DNA of 64,000 nt, taken from NCBI GenBank assembly GCA_035575135.1, contig DATLYE010000039.1:31466-95465 (forward strand), read 5' to 3'. This DNA is from JANWXD01 sp035575135 (GTDB lineage Bacteria > Acidobacteriota > Terriglobia > Bryobacterales > Bryobacteraceae). Position numbers and translations under genes: made by a program. Below are positions 51,796 to 60,088 of the stretch, in pieces. Position 1 is the stretch's first letter. Each line of letters opens with the position of its first letter. Below the pieces are notes generated by a model. That model did no database searches. It was not told the origin of the DNA and saw only the letters and a program-made list of their open reading frames with translations.

Positions 51796-53190
51796 ATGGA
51801 TCTGGCGGGCAAGCGCGTGGTGGTCGTCGGTCTGGCGCGGTCCGGCTTGGCCGCCATCGAACTGCTCGTTTCCAAGGGCGCACGCGTAACGGCGACGGAT
51901 GTCCGGCCGCTCGAGCAGTTGCCCGGCGCCGGGGCCGTGCTCGAACGTTTCGGCGTGCCGTTCGCTCCCCAGTCGCCGGAGGTGTTCCGCGGCGCCGATC
52001 TTGCCGTACTTTCGCCCGGCGTGCCGCCTCAGCTCGAGGTGCTGCGCGAGGCGCGCAGCCACGGCGTGCGCGTCATCGGCGAGGTGGAACTGGCCGCGTG
52101 GTTCCTTCAGGGCCCGGTGATCGGCATCACGGGAACCAACGGCAAGACCACCACGACCGTGCTCACCGGGCACCTGCTGCGGAGCGCCGGCATTCCGGCC
52201 CAGGTGGGCGGCAACACGGGGATGGGTTTCCCGGCGGCCAGCGCACTGGTCGCCACCTCGGGCCCGGAGCAGTGGAACGTGCTGGAGCTTTCCAGTTATC
52301 AGCTGGAAACCATCGAACGGTTTCGCGCCTCGATCGCCGTGGGTTTGAACGTCACCCCCGACCACCTGGACCGGCACGGCACCTTCGAGGCCTACGCCGC
52401 AGCCAAAGCGCGCCTGTTCGAAACCCAGACCGAAGACGGCTATGCGGTGCTCAACGCCGACGACCCGGTTTGCCTGAGTTACGCGGCTCGCACCCGCGCC
52501 CGCACCGTATGGTTCAGTCTCTCTCGCGCGGTGACGCCCGGACTATGGCTCGACGGAGACCGGATCCTCTTCGATGACGAGCTTCTGGTGGAGGCGGCGG
52601 CGATCCCGCTGCGGGGCCGTCACAACTTGGAAAACGTGATGGCGGCCTCGGCTGCGGCCCGACTGGCCGGCGCCGGGCTCGAAGCGATCGCGTCCGGCCT
52701 CCGGACATTCCCGGGGGTCGAACACCGCCTGGAGTTTGTGCGCCGCGCCGGCGGGATCGAGTTTTACAACGACTCGAAGGCGACCAATGTGGATGCCGCC
52801 TTAAAGGCCATTGAGGCCTTCCCGGGGCGGCTGTGGATCATTCTGGGCGGCGACGACCGCAAGCGCAGCGACTTCCGCGCGCTGGCCGGCGCCCTGTCGG
52901 GCAAAACCCGGGGCGCGCTCCTGATCGGCGAGGCCGCACCGCGCTTGGCCGCGGCGCTTCAGGGCCGCGTGCCGGTCATCGAATGCGGCACGCTTCAGGC
53001 GGCCGTAGAACAAGCCTGGCGGCTCGCTGCGCCCGGGGATATCGTTCTGCTGGCGCCCGCCTGCGCGAGCTTTGATCAGTTCGAAAATTACGAGCACCGG
53101 GGCCGCGTCTTCAAAGAGCTCGTCCACCGGCTCAGGGAAGCGGACCGCGCCGCCCCGGCCTCCCGGAAGGAATCATGGCGCAACGCATAA
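51796..53190 (+). CDS. murD: UDP-MurNAc-L-Ala-D-Glu ligase MurD
   Basis: A 464-aa MurD. ATG at 51796 begins MDLAGKRVVVVGLARSGLAA, the N-terminal nucleotide-binding fold. ATP loop GITGTNGKTTTT, LELSSYQLETIERF, NVTPDHLDRHGTFEAYAAAK and the C-terminal NDSKATNVDAALKAI are diagnostic; the LxAY-like lid is intact. A longer frame upstream runs across mraY and is noise. The 3' end overlaps ftsW by 16 bases. Confidence 0.96.
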   Translation: MDLAGKRVVVVGLARSGLAAIELLVSKGARVTATDVRPLEQLPGAGAVLERFGVPFAPQSPEVFRGADLAVLSPGVPPQLEVLREARSHGVRVIGEVELAAWFLQGPVIGITGTNGKTTTTVLTGHLLRSAGIPAQVGGNTGMGFPAASALVATSGPEQWNVLELSSYQLETIERFRASIAVGLNVTPDHLDRHGTFEAYAAAKARLFETQTEDGYAVLNADDPVCLSYAARTRARTVWFSLSRAVTPGLWLDGDRILFDDELLVEAAAIPLRGRHNLENVMAASAAARLAGAGLEAIASGLRTFPGVEHRLEFVRRAGGIEFYNDSKATNVDAALKAIEAFPGRLWIILGGDDRKRSDFRALAGALSGKTRGALLIGEAAPRLAAALQGRVPVIECGTLQAAVEQAWRLAAPGDIVLLAPACASFDQFENYEHRGRVFKELVHRLREADRAAPASRKESWRNA

Positions 53191-54329
53191 AAACCGACTG
53201 GCTGCTCTTCGGGACGGTGCTGTGGCTGACAGCCCTCGGGCTGGTCATGCTCTACAGCGCTTCTTCGGTGGTGGCGCACGAGAAATACGGATCGAGCGCC
53301 TACTATCTGCTTCGGCAGCTGGCTTGGGCGGCCGCAGGTGTGGCGGCGATGATGTGGCTGCGAAGCCGCCCCTATCGCCGTCTGGACAATCCGGCCGTGA
53401 TCTTCACGCTGGTAAGCCTCGTGGTGGCGCTGCTGCTGGCCGTGCTGATCGTGGATTCGCAGGCGCAGCGGCGGCTGTGGATCGGCTCGGTGAGCGTGCA
53501 GCCCTCGGAGTTCGCCAAACCGGTGCTGATCCTGTTTCTGGCCTGGCTGCTGACGCGGCGCTCGGCGCTGATCAACGACCGCTACACGCTGTTGCCGGCG
53601 GCCGTGCTCGTCGGCCTGCTGGCCGGGATCGTGCTGATCGGGGATCTGGGCACGGCCGTGGTGCTGCTGGCCGCGGCCGGAGTCCTGTTTTTTGTGGCCG
53701 GCCTGGAGAAACGCTACTTTCTCATCGCAGCGGGGGTGGCGCTTGTGTTTCTCATCGCGGCGACGGCCGCCAAACCTTACCGTCTGGTGCGCATCTTCGG
53801 ACTCGTGGATCCGGAATTTCGGGTTCTGGAAACGCGGGTGGTCCGGGCGCTGGATCCCGAGGGCCGCGTCAAAGCCTGGGTGCAGCGTTCGGCCTCCAGC
53901 CGCGACCCGGATTACCATCTGAAGCAGTCGCTGATCGCCGTAGGTTCGGGCGGCGTTCTCGGCGTGGGGCTGATGCAGGGCAGGCAGAAGTTGTTCTACC
54001 TGCCGGAGGCCCACACCGACTTCATCTACGCCGTCGTGGGCGAAGAGCTGGGGCTTTTGGGCTCGCTGGCCGTGCTGGCCGGCTTCGTCGTGATCCTTTG
54101 GCGCGGAGGCCGGCTGTACTGGAGCGCGCCGGATGACTTCGGGCGCTACCTGGCCGTGGGAGTGACGACCGTGGTGGTCTTTCAGGCGTTGCTGAACATG
54201 ACCGTGGTGCTGGGTATGTCGCCGACCAAAGGCATACCCCTCCCCATGATCAGTTACGGGGGCAGTTCCCTGCTCAGCACCCTCATCTCTCTGGGCATCC
54301 TCGAAAGCGTGGCCGAGCAGGCGGGATGA
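53175..54329 (+). CDS. ftsW: Division SEDS glycosyltransferase FtsW
   Basis: A 384-aa SEDS-family protein with about ten helices that polymerises lipid II at the septum with FtsI. Typical text: GLVMLYSASSVVAHEKYG at the start, the long periplasmic loop (RSASSRDPDYHLKQSLIAVGSGG), GLMQGRQKLFYLPEAHTDFIYA (with the active Asp/Glu stretch) and the final TKGIPLPMISYGGSSLL. Begins 16 bases before the murD stop and ends 4 bases into murG. Confidence 0.96.
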   Translation: MAQRIKTDWLLFGTVLWLTALGLVMLYSASSVVAHEKYGSSAYYLLRQLAWAAAGVAAMMWLRSRPYRRLDNPAVIFTLVSLVVALLLAVLIVDSQAQRRLWIGSVSVQPSEFAKPVLILFLAWLLTRRSALINDRYTLLPAAVLVGLLAGIVLIGDLGTAVVLLAAAGVLFFVAGLEKRYFLIAAGVALVFLIAATAAKPYRLVRIFGLVDPEFRVLETRVVRALDPEGRVKAWVQRSASSRDPDYHLKQSLIAVGSGGVLGVGLMQGRQKLFYLPEAHTDFIYAVVGEELGLLGSLAVLAGFVVILWRGGRLYWSAPDDFGRYLAVGVTTVVVFQALLNMTVVLGMSPTKGIPLPMISYGGSSLLSTLISLGILESVAEQAG

Positions 54330-55450
54330 GTCAGGCGTGGACATTCGCGATGGCGGGCGGCGGTACGGGTGGACATGTGATTCCCTGCCTGGCGGTAGCG
54401 CGCGAGCTGAGCCGGCGGGGCCACAAACCGTTCTTTATCGGCACGCGTCGCGGACTGGAAGCACGCCTGGTGCCTGCCGCGGGCTTTCCCATCGAATGGA
54501 TCGAAATCGGGGGGCTCAAGCGCGTCGGGTTGCGCCGGGCCGCGCGCAGCTTATGGCAGCTGCCGTTCAGCGTGGCTCGGGTGCTGGCGATTTTCCGCCG
54601 GTGGGGGCCCGCCGCCGTGTTCAGCATGGGGGGCTACGTCGCGGCGCCGGTGATGGCGGCGGCGCTGCTTTCTCGCGTGCCGTATCTGATCATGGAGCCG
54701 AACGCCGTGCCGGGACTGGCCAGCCGCCGCTTCGGGCGCTTCGCGGCGCGCATTTTGGTGAACTTCCCGGAGACCGCGGCCTGGTTCCCGCCCGGCCGCG
54801 CGGAGGCGAGCGGGCTGCCGGTGCGCGAGGAGTTCTTCGCCCTCTCCCCCAAACCCAAAGGAAGCGAGTTCGTCCTGCTGATTACCGGAGGCAGTCAGGG
54901 ATCCCGCCGGCTCAACCAGGCGGCACGGGAAAGCTGGCCGCTGTTCCGCAAAGCCGCTGCCGCCATCCGCTTCCTTCACCAGAGCGGACCGGCCGAGCAC
55001 GCCGAACTGGCCCGTGAATTTGCGGCCTCGGGTTTGAAGGGAGAAGTCGTGGCGTTCATCGAAGACATGCCGGCGGCCGTGGGGGCCGCCGATCTGGTGG
55101 TTTGCCGGGCGGGGGCGGGAGCCGTGGCCGAGCTGGCTGCCGCCGGCCGTCCGGCGATCCTGGTGCCGTTTCCGTACGCCGCCGACGACCACCAGTTGAG
55201 GAACGCGGAGGCCGCCGCCCGGATCGGAGCCGCGCGTCTGGTGCTCGATCATGAACTGACGGGAGAACGGCTCTTCCGTGAAGTGACGGAGCTTGCCGCG
55301 CAGCCGGAGCGACTCGAGCAGATGGGCCGGGCGGCCCGCACCCTGGCCCGGCCGGACGCCGCCCGCCGCGCGGCCGACCGGCTGGAAGAAGCGGCGGCCG
55401 GCCGCCGGCGCATTGACAGGCCCGCGGAAAGATTGAACAATACAAAATGA
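54326..55450 (+). CDS. murG: Lipid II-forming GlcNAc transferase MurG
   Basis: A 374-aa GT28 enzyme that adds GlcNAc to lipid I. Motifs: AGGGTGGHVIPCLAVARELSRRG at the start (donor-loop Gly cluster), EWIEIGGLKRVG, NAVPGLASR, ITGGSQGSRRLN, and the UDP-binding CRAGAGAVAELAAAGRPAILVP with VPFPYAADDHQLRNA. Length is typical. The last 10 codons are Lys/Asn-containing and overlap murC (ATGA). Confidence 0.96.
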   Translation: MSQAWTFAMAGGGTGGHVIPCLAVARELSRRGHKPFFIGTRRGLEARLVPAAGFPIEWIEIGGLKRVGLRRAARSLWQLPFSVARVLAIFRRWGPAAVFSMGGYVAAPVMAAALLSRVPYLIMEPNAVPGLASRRFGRFAARILVNFPETAAWFPPGRAEASGLPVREEFFALSPKPKGSEFVLLITGGSQGSRRLNQAARESWPLFRKAAAAIRFLHQSGPAEHAELAREFAASGLKGEVVAFIEDMPAAVGAADLVVCRAGAGAVAELAAAGRPAILVPFPYAADDHQLRNAEAAARIGAARLVLDHELTGERLFREVTELAAQPERLEQMGRAARTLARPDAARRAADRLEEAAAGRRRIDRPAERLNNTK

Positions 55451-56832
55451 AAATGTTTTTCCGGCCCCAGCCCGTCCACTTCGTCGGCATCGGCGGCATC
55501 GGCATGAGCGGCATCGCCGAGATCCTGCTCAACCTCGGCTACCCGGTCAGCGGATCGGATCTGAAGCTCAGTCCCGTAACGGAACGCCTGGCGCGTCTGG
55601 GCGCCCGCATCTACGAGGGCCACGCTCCGGAGCATCTGGGCGACGCCCGGGCGGTGGTGGTCAGCTCGGCCGTGCGGCCGGACAATCCCGAAGTCCTGGA
55701 AGCCCGCCGGCGCCAGATCCCCGTGATTCCCCGCGGAGAGATGCTGGCCGAGCTCATGCGGCTGAAGTACGGCATTGCGGTGGCGGGCAGCCATGGCAAG
55801 ACCACCACGACCTCGATGACCGCCACGGTCCTCAGTTACGCGGGCCTCGATCCCACCGTCGTCGTGGGCGGGCGCGTCTCGGCCATGGGAGGCGCCAACG
55901 CCCGCGTGGGCAAGAGCGATTTCTTCGTGGTGGAATCCGACGAAAGCGACCGGTCCTTTCTCAAGCTCTCGCCGATCCTGGCCGTAGTGACCAATATTGA
56001 TCACGAGCATGTGGACTGCTATCCCACCATCGAGGAGGCGCGGGCGGCCTTCACCGAATTCGTCAACAAGGTTCCGTTCTACGGCGCGGCGGTGGTGTGC
56101 CTGGACGACGAGAACGTCCAGAAGATCATGCCGTTCATCGAGCGGCGGACGGTAACCTACGGGACCAGCGCGCAGGCCGAACTGGTGGTGAGCGACATTC
56201 AGTGCGGTCCCGACGGCAGTTGCTTCCGGCTCCGGCGCCGCGATCGCGACCTGGGGCTCTTCCGGCTGGCGGTGGCGGGCCCCCACAACGTGTTGAATGC
56301 CGCGGCCGCCGTGGGCGTGGCCCTGGAACTGGAGATCGCTCCGGAAAAGATCCGCGAAGCTCTCCTGGAGTTCAGCGGCGTCGAGCGGCGCTTCCAGCTG
56401 CGCGGCGCCGCCGGGGGCGTCACGGTGATTGACGACTACGGCCACCACCCCACCGAAATCCGGGCCACGCTGGCGGCGGCGCGGCTGGGGCCGTACCGGC
56501 GGATTCATGTGCTGTTCCAGCCGCACCGCTACACGCGCACCTTGCACCTCATGGACGAATTTGCACGCTCCTTCCATCAGGCGGACACCGTCATCGTGCT
56601 GGACATCTACCCCGCTTCCGAGCCGCCCATCGAAGGCGTAACCGCGGCAGCGCTGGTGGAACGTATCCGCAGCTTTGGGCACCGCGCGGCCGACTATGCC
56701 CCCAGCCTCGAGGCGGGAGCAGCCATGGTCGCCTCCGCGGCGGCGCCGGGAGATGCCATCCTCACCCTCGGCGCCGGCAACGTCTGGCAGGCGGCCGACT
56801 TCATCCTGGAGCACCTGCAGGGGAGGCGATAG
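55447..56832 (+). CDS. murC: UDP-MurNAc-L-Ala ligase MurC
   Basis: A 461-aa MurC. N-terminus VHFVGIGGIGMSGIAEIL is diagnostic, followed by GSDLKLSPVTERLARLG, the ATP loop AGSHGKTTTTSM, VESDESDRSFL, TNIDHEHVDCY and FQPHRYTRTLHLMDEFA. It adds L-Ala to UDP-MurNAc. The next gene is ftsQ directly, so the murB-ddl genes usual in many dcw clusters are missing here. Ends at a TAG that shares its G with the ftsQ GTG. Confidence 0.97.
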   Translation: MKMFFRPQPVHFVGIGGIGMSGIAEILLNLGYPVSGSDLKLSPVTERLARLGARIYEGHAPEHLGDARAVVVSSAVRPDNPEVLEARRRQIPVIPRGEMLAELMRLKYGIAVAGSHGKTTTTSMTATVLSYAGLDPTVVVGGRVSAMGGANARVGKSDFFVVESDESDRSFLKLSPILAVVTNIDHEHVDCYPTIEEARAAFTEFVNKVPFYGAAVVCLDDENVQKIMPFIERRTVTYGTSAQAELVVSDIQCGPDGSCFRLRRRDRDLGLFRLAVAGPHNVLNAAAAVGVALELEIAPEKIREALLEFSGVERRFQLRGAAGGVTVIDDYGHHPTEIRATLAAARLGPYRRIHVLFQPHRYTRTLHLMDEFARSFHQADTVIVLDIYPASEPPIEGVTAAALVERIRSFGHRAADYAPSLEAGAAMVASAAAPGDAILTLGAGNVWQAADFILEHLQGRR

Positions 56833-57635
56833 TGGGGGCCAGACAGGCGGGCGGGAATGGAAACCGGCGGGCACAGCTATTGCGTTACGCCGCTGCCGGC
56901 TCTCTGGTGCTTGCGGGGGCCGTCGCCGCGGCCTGGTGCTACCACCGCGCCGACCACTTCCTGGCCACGAGCCGCCGCTTCGTCCTGGTCCCCGGCGCCG
57001 GAACCGGACGGGGCCTCGAGCTCGATGGGGTCACCTACGCCTCTCGCGAGGCTATTCTCAACGTATTCGCCCCGGACCTCGGCAAGAGCGTCTACCTGGT
57101 GCCGCTCGAGGCGCGCCGCCGGCAACTCCTCGCCGTGGACTGGGTGAAGGATGCCGTGATCATCCGCCGCTGGCCGGACGGCCTTCTGGTTCGCATCATC
57201 GAGCGGCGCCCGGTGGCCTTCGTGCGGCTGCCGGGGCCGCACGGAGCGAGCCGCGCAGCCTTGATTGACGCCGAGGGCGTACTGCTGCGCCTGCCGCCCC
57301 AGGGACGTTTCCGCCTGCCCGTGCTGACAGGCGTGCTTCCGGAACAAAGTCGCGCCATGCGGCGCCTGCGTGTCGAGCGGGCGCTCGAGGCTCTCAACGA
57401 GGCCGGAGCAACCCTTGCGCCCCGCATCTCGGAGATTGACGTCTCCGACCCCGACAACCTGGTGCTCACATGTCCGGAAGAAGGCCGCGCGCTGGCTTTG
57501 AAAGTCGGGGCGAGCAATTTCCGCGCGCGGCTGGAGAATTTCTTCGCCCATTACCCGGAGATCCGCCGCCGGCTCCCGCAGGCCGCCGTGTTCGACCTGC
57601 GACTGGATGACCGGATCATCGCGGAAGGGCAGTAG
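56832..57635 (+). CDS. ftsQ: Division protein FtsQ
   Basis: A 267-aa bitopic protein starting at GTG 56832. One membrane helix (AAAGSLVLAGAVAAAWCYHRA, about 19-39), then a POTRA domain (FVLVPGAGTGRGLELDGVTYASREAILNVFA) and the beta domain with VDWVKDAVIIRRWPDGLLVRIIERRPVAF, a typical FtsQ run. It bridges cytoplasmic and periplasmic division proteins with FtsB/FtsL. The POTRA part is divergent. Stop is 16 bases before ftsA. Confidence 0.9.
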   Translation: MGARQAGGNGNRRAQLLRYAAAGSLVLAGAVAAAWCYHRADHFLATSRRFVLVPGAGTGRGLELDGVTYASREAILNVFAPDLGKSVYLVPLEARRRQLLAVDWVKDAVIIRRWPDGLLVRIIERRPVAFVRLPGPHGASRAALIDAEGVLLRLPPQGRFRLPVLTGVLPEQSRAMRRLRVERALEALNEAGATLAPRISEIDVSDPDNLVLTCPEEGRALALKVGASNFRARLENFFAHYPEIRRRLPQAAVFDLRLDDRIIAEGQ

Positions 57636-57651
57636 GAGGCCGTTCGAAGAT

Positions 57652-58917
57652 ATGGCTGGATCGCTGGCGGCGAGGGCAGGAGGCGGCCGGGGGGCCCGCT
57701 TCGGCGAGGGCGCCATCCTGGCTGCGGGAATTGATGCGGGCAGCGCCCGCACCCGGTGTGTGGTGGGATGGCTCGACGGCGCCTGCCTGTCTCTGGCCGG
57801 GTATGGGGAGGCGCCGGCGGCCGGCTGGGCGCGCGGCCGCATCGCGGATGCTGCGGCGCTGGCGGATTCGGTGCGTGCGGCCGTGGCGGCGGCGGAGAGG
57901 ATGGCGGGCGTGGCCGTGGAGTCCGCTGTAGTCGGCGTGGGCGGGCCGGCCATCCAAAGCGTCGTCAGCCAAGGGTTATATCCCTTGGGACGGCCGCGCG
58001 AGGTGCAGCGCGAGGACATCCGCCGGGCAGTCGAAGACGCATCTCAGCTCAACCTGCCCGCCGACCGGATGGTGCTGTATGCCTCCGCGCAGGAGTTCGT
58101 CTTGGACGGCCGCGCCGAGTACCACAATCCCGTGGGGGCCGTGGGTTCGCGCCTGGAGTCCTACGCCCACGTGATCACGACCTCGGTTTACGAGCACAAG
58201 GCCTTGGTGGCGGCGGTGAATCAGGCGGGAGTGGAGGTGGAAGAAACGGTCTACGAAGCGCTGGCAGCCGCCTACGCCGCGGTGCTTCCCGCCGACCGCA
58301 CCGAGGGCATCGCCGTGGCGGACGTCGGCTTGCACTCGACCGAACTCGTGGTCTACCTCGGCGACATTCTCGCGCATGCAGCTACGCTTCCCGTGTGCGG
58401 CGACCACTTCACCCGGGATGTGGCCCACGGCCTCCGCGTTACCTACGAAGATGCCGGCCGCCTGAAGGAGGAGTACGGCTGCGCGATGGCGGGGCTGACG
58501 GCCGACAACAGCTTGATCGAAATCCCGCCCGCCCAGGGGCGGCCCCCGCGCGAGGCCTCCCGCCGCGAACTGAATCTCATCCTGGAAGCCCGCGCCGAGG
58601 AGCTGTTCCTGTTTGTGCAGCGCGAACTCGTGCAGGCCGGCCTCGAGCGCTCCCTGCTGAACGGACTCGTTCTGGCGGGCGGGGGTGCGGCGCTGACGGG
58701 AATGTGCGACGTAGCCGAGCGGGTGCTTGGCTGCCGCGCCCGGAACGGGCTGGCCGTGGGGATTGCCGGCTGGCCGGACGAGCTCAACCATCCCGCCTGG
58801 ACCACTGCGGCCGGGTTGATGATGTACTCGGCCCGCCTGAAGTACCGCGCGGCCCGCAGGCGTCCAGGCGGCTTGCTGGGCCGCATCTTCCAACGAGAGG
58901 AGCGATTACGCCGATGA
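57652..58917 (+). CDS. ftsA: Division actin FtsA
   Basis: A 421-aa actin-like protein. I take the ATG at 57652 (MAGSLAARAGG) after AGGAGG; an earlier TTG-type start is possible. Motifs: phosphate 1 AGIDAGSARTRCVV, EDIRRAVEDASQLNLPADR, AVADVGLHSTELVVYLGD (phosphate 2), NGLVLAGGGAALTGM (adenosine site) and a C-terminal amphipathic helix GGLLGRIFQREERL that anchors FtsZ to the membrane. The 1C domain is present. Overlaps ftsZ by 4 bases. Confidence 0.94.
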   Translation: MAGSLAARAGGGRGARFGEGAILAAGIDAGSARTRCVVGWLDGACLSLAGYGEAPAAGWARGRIADAAALADSVRAAVAAAERMAGVAVESAVVGVGGPAIQSVVSQGLYPLGRPREVQREDIRRAVEDASQLNLPADRMVLYASAQEFVLDGRAEYHNPVGAVGSRLESYAHVITTSVYEHKALVAAVNQAGVEVEETVYEALAAAYAAVLPADRTEGIAVADVGLHSTELVVYLGDILAHAATLPVCGDHFTRDVAHGLRVTYEDAGRLKEEYGCAMAGLTADNSLIEIPPAQGRPPREASRRELNLILEARAEELFLFVQRELVQAGLERSLLNGLVLAGGGAALTGMCDVAERVLGCRARNGLAVGIAGWPDELNHPAWTTAAGLMMYSARLKYRAARRRPGGLLGRIFQREERLRR

Positions 58918-60056
58918 CGAACGCCAATGCCGACGGATTGAAGTTCGAGCTTCACGAAGAGGGCCCGGGCGGAACCCGGTTCAAAGTGATCGGAGTGGGC
59001 GGCGGCGGCTCTAACGCCGTAGGCCGCATGATGAGCGAGGGCCTGGAAGGCGTGGAGTTCTACGTCGTGAACACGGACCAGCAGGCGCTCCGCGCCTCGC
59101 CGGTACCCAACAAGCTTCAGATCGGCGCGCGGCTCACGCGCGGCCTCGGGGCCGGTTCCGATCCGGAGATCGGGCATCAGGCGGCGCTGGACGACACCGA
59201 GCGCATCACCGAGATCCTCCAGGACGCCGATATGGTGTTCCTGGTGGCGGCCCTCGGGTGCGGGACGGGTACGGGCGCCGCACCGGTCATCGCCAACCTG
59301 GCCAAGGGGCTGGGCGCGCTCACGGTAGCCGTGGTCACGATGCCCTTCAGTTTCGAAGGTCCCCGGCGGATGCAGAACGCCCGTTGGGGCCTGAGCCAGC
59401 TGGCCTCCGCCGTGGACGCCCTCGTGCCGTTGTACAACGACCGGCTCCTGGCGCTGGCGCCGAAAGGAACCAGCCTGGAAGAGGCCTTCCGCCTGGCCGA
59501 CGATGTGGTGCGGCAGGCCGTCCAGGGCATCAGCGACATCATCACCCGCCCCGGCCTCATCAACCGCGATTTCGCCGACATCCGGGCGACCATGCAAGGC
59601 ATGGGCTTTGCGGTCATGGGGACGGCCACGGCCAGCGGCGAAAACGCCGCCGTGGAGGCGGCGCGACAGGCCATCCGCTCGCCGCTAATCGAGGAACGGG
59701 GTGTTTCGGGCGCCAGCCGCGTGCTGGTCAACATTACGGGATCCTCCGCCCTCGGCCTCCACGACGTCAGCGAGGCCTGCCGGCTGATTCGTGAGGCGAC
59801 GGGCCGCGAGGATGTCGTCGTGAACTTCGGCCTGGTGCTTCAGGAAGGAATGCGCGATTCCGTCAAGGTGACGGTCATCGCCACCGGTTTCAACGCCGAG
59901 AGCAGTGAAAACATCGAGCAGGCGGCCGCTCCCGCCACCGAGCAGGCGCCCGCGCCGGAGTTCGAGGAAACGGCCTCGCTGCCGCTTGCCCCCGCTGTGA
60001 ACCCGGACGATCTGGACGTGCCGGCCTATCTCCGGCAGCGAAAACTGATTCAGTAA
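58914..60056 (+). CDS. ftsZ: Division tubulin FtsZ (variant signature)
   Basis: A 380-aa FtsZ; ATG at 58914 overlaps the ftsA stop. GTP-binding text: KVIGVGGGGSNAVGRM, NTDQQALRAS, then GLGAGSDPEIG. The tubulin signature reads LGCGTGTGAAPV, so the usual GGGTGTG has Cys at residue 116 (GCGTGTG). The catalytic T7 loop is intact (LINRDFADIRATM). The C-terminal linker is short and acidic (PATEQAPAPEFEETA), and the tail DLDVPAYLRQRKLIQ matches the FtsA/ZipA-binding peptide. The Cys codon is TGC at 59259-59261. Last gene of the cluster. Confidence 0.96.
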   Translation: MTNANADGLKFELHEEGPGGTRFKVIGVGGGGSNAVGRMMSEGLEGVEFYVVNTDQQALRASPVPNKLQIGARLTRGLGAGSDPEIGHQAALDDTERITEILQDADMVFLVAALGCGTGTGAAPVIANLAKGLGALTVAVVTMPFSFEGPRRMQNARWGLSQLASAVDALVPLYNDRLLALAPKGTSLEEAFRLADDVVRQAVQGISDIITRPGLINRDFADIRATMQGMGFAVMGTATASGENAAVEAARQAIRSPLIEERGVSGASRVLVNITGSSALGLHDVSEACRLIREATGREDVVVNFGLVLQEGMRDSVKVTVIATGFNAESSENIEQAAAPATEQAPAPEFEETASLPLAPAVNPDDLDVPAYLRQRKLIQ

Positions 60057-60088
60057 AGAACGTCCGGACGCGGCGCTTTCCGGCGTGC

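Noticed and set aside
57756..58913. Upstream extension of ftsZ to a 766-aa protein
   Set aside because: The extra 386 residues are an out-of-frame reading of ftsA. The ATG at 58914 overlaps the ftsA stop and gives the standard FtsZ N-terminus.
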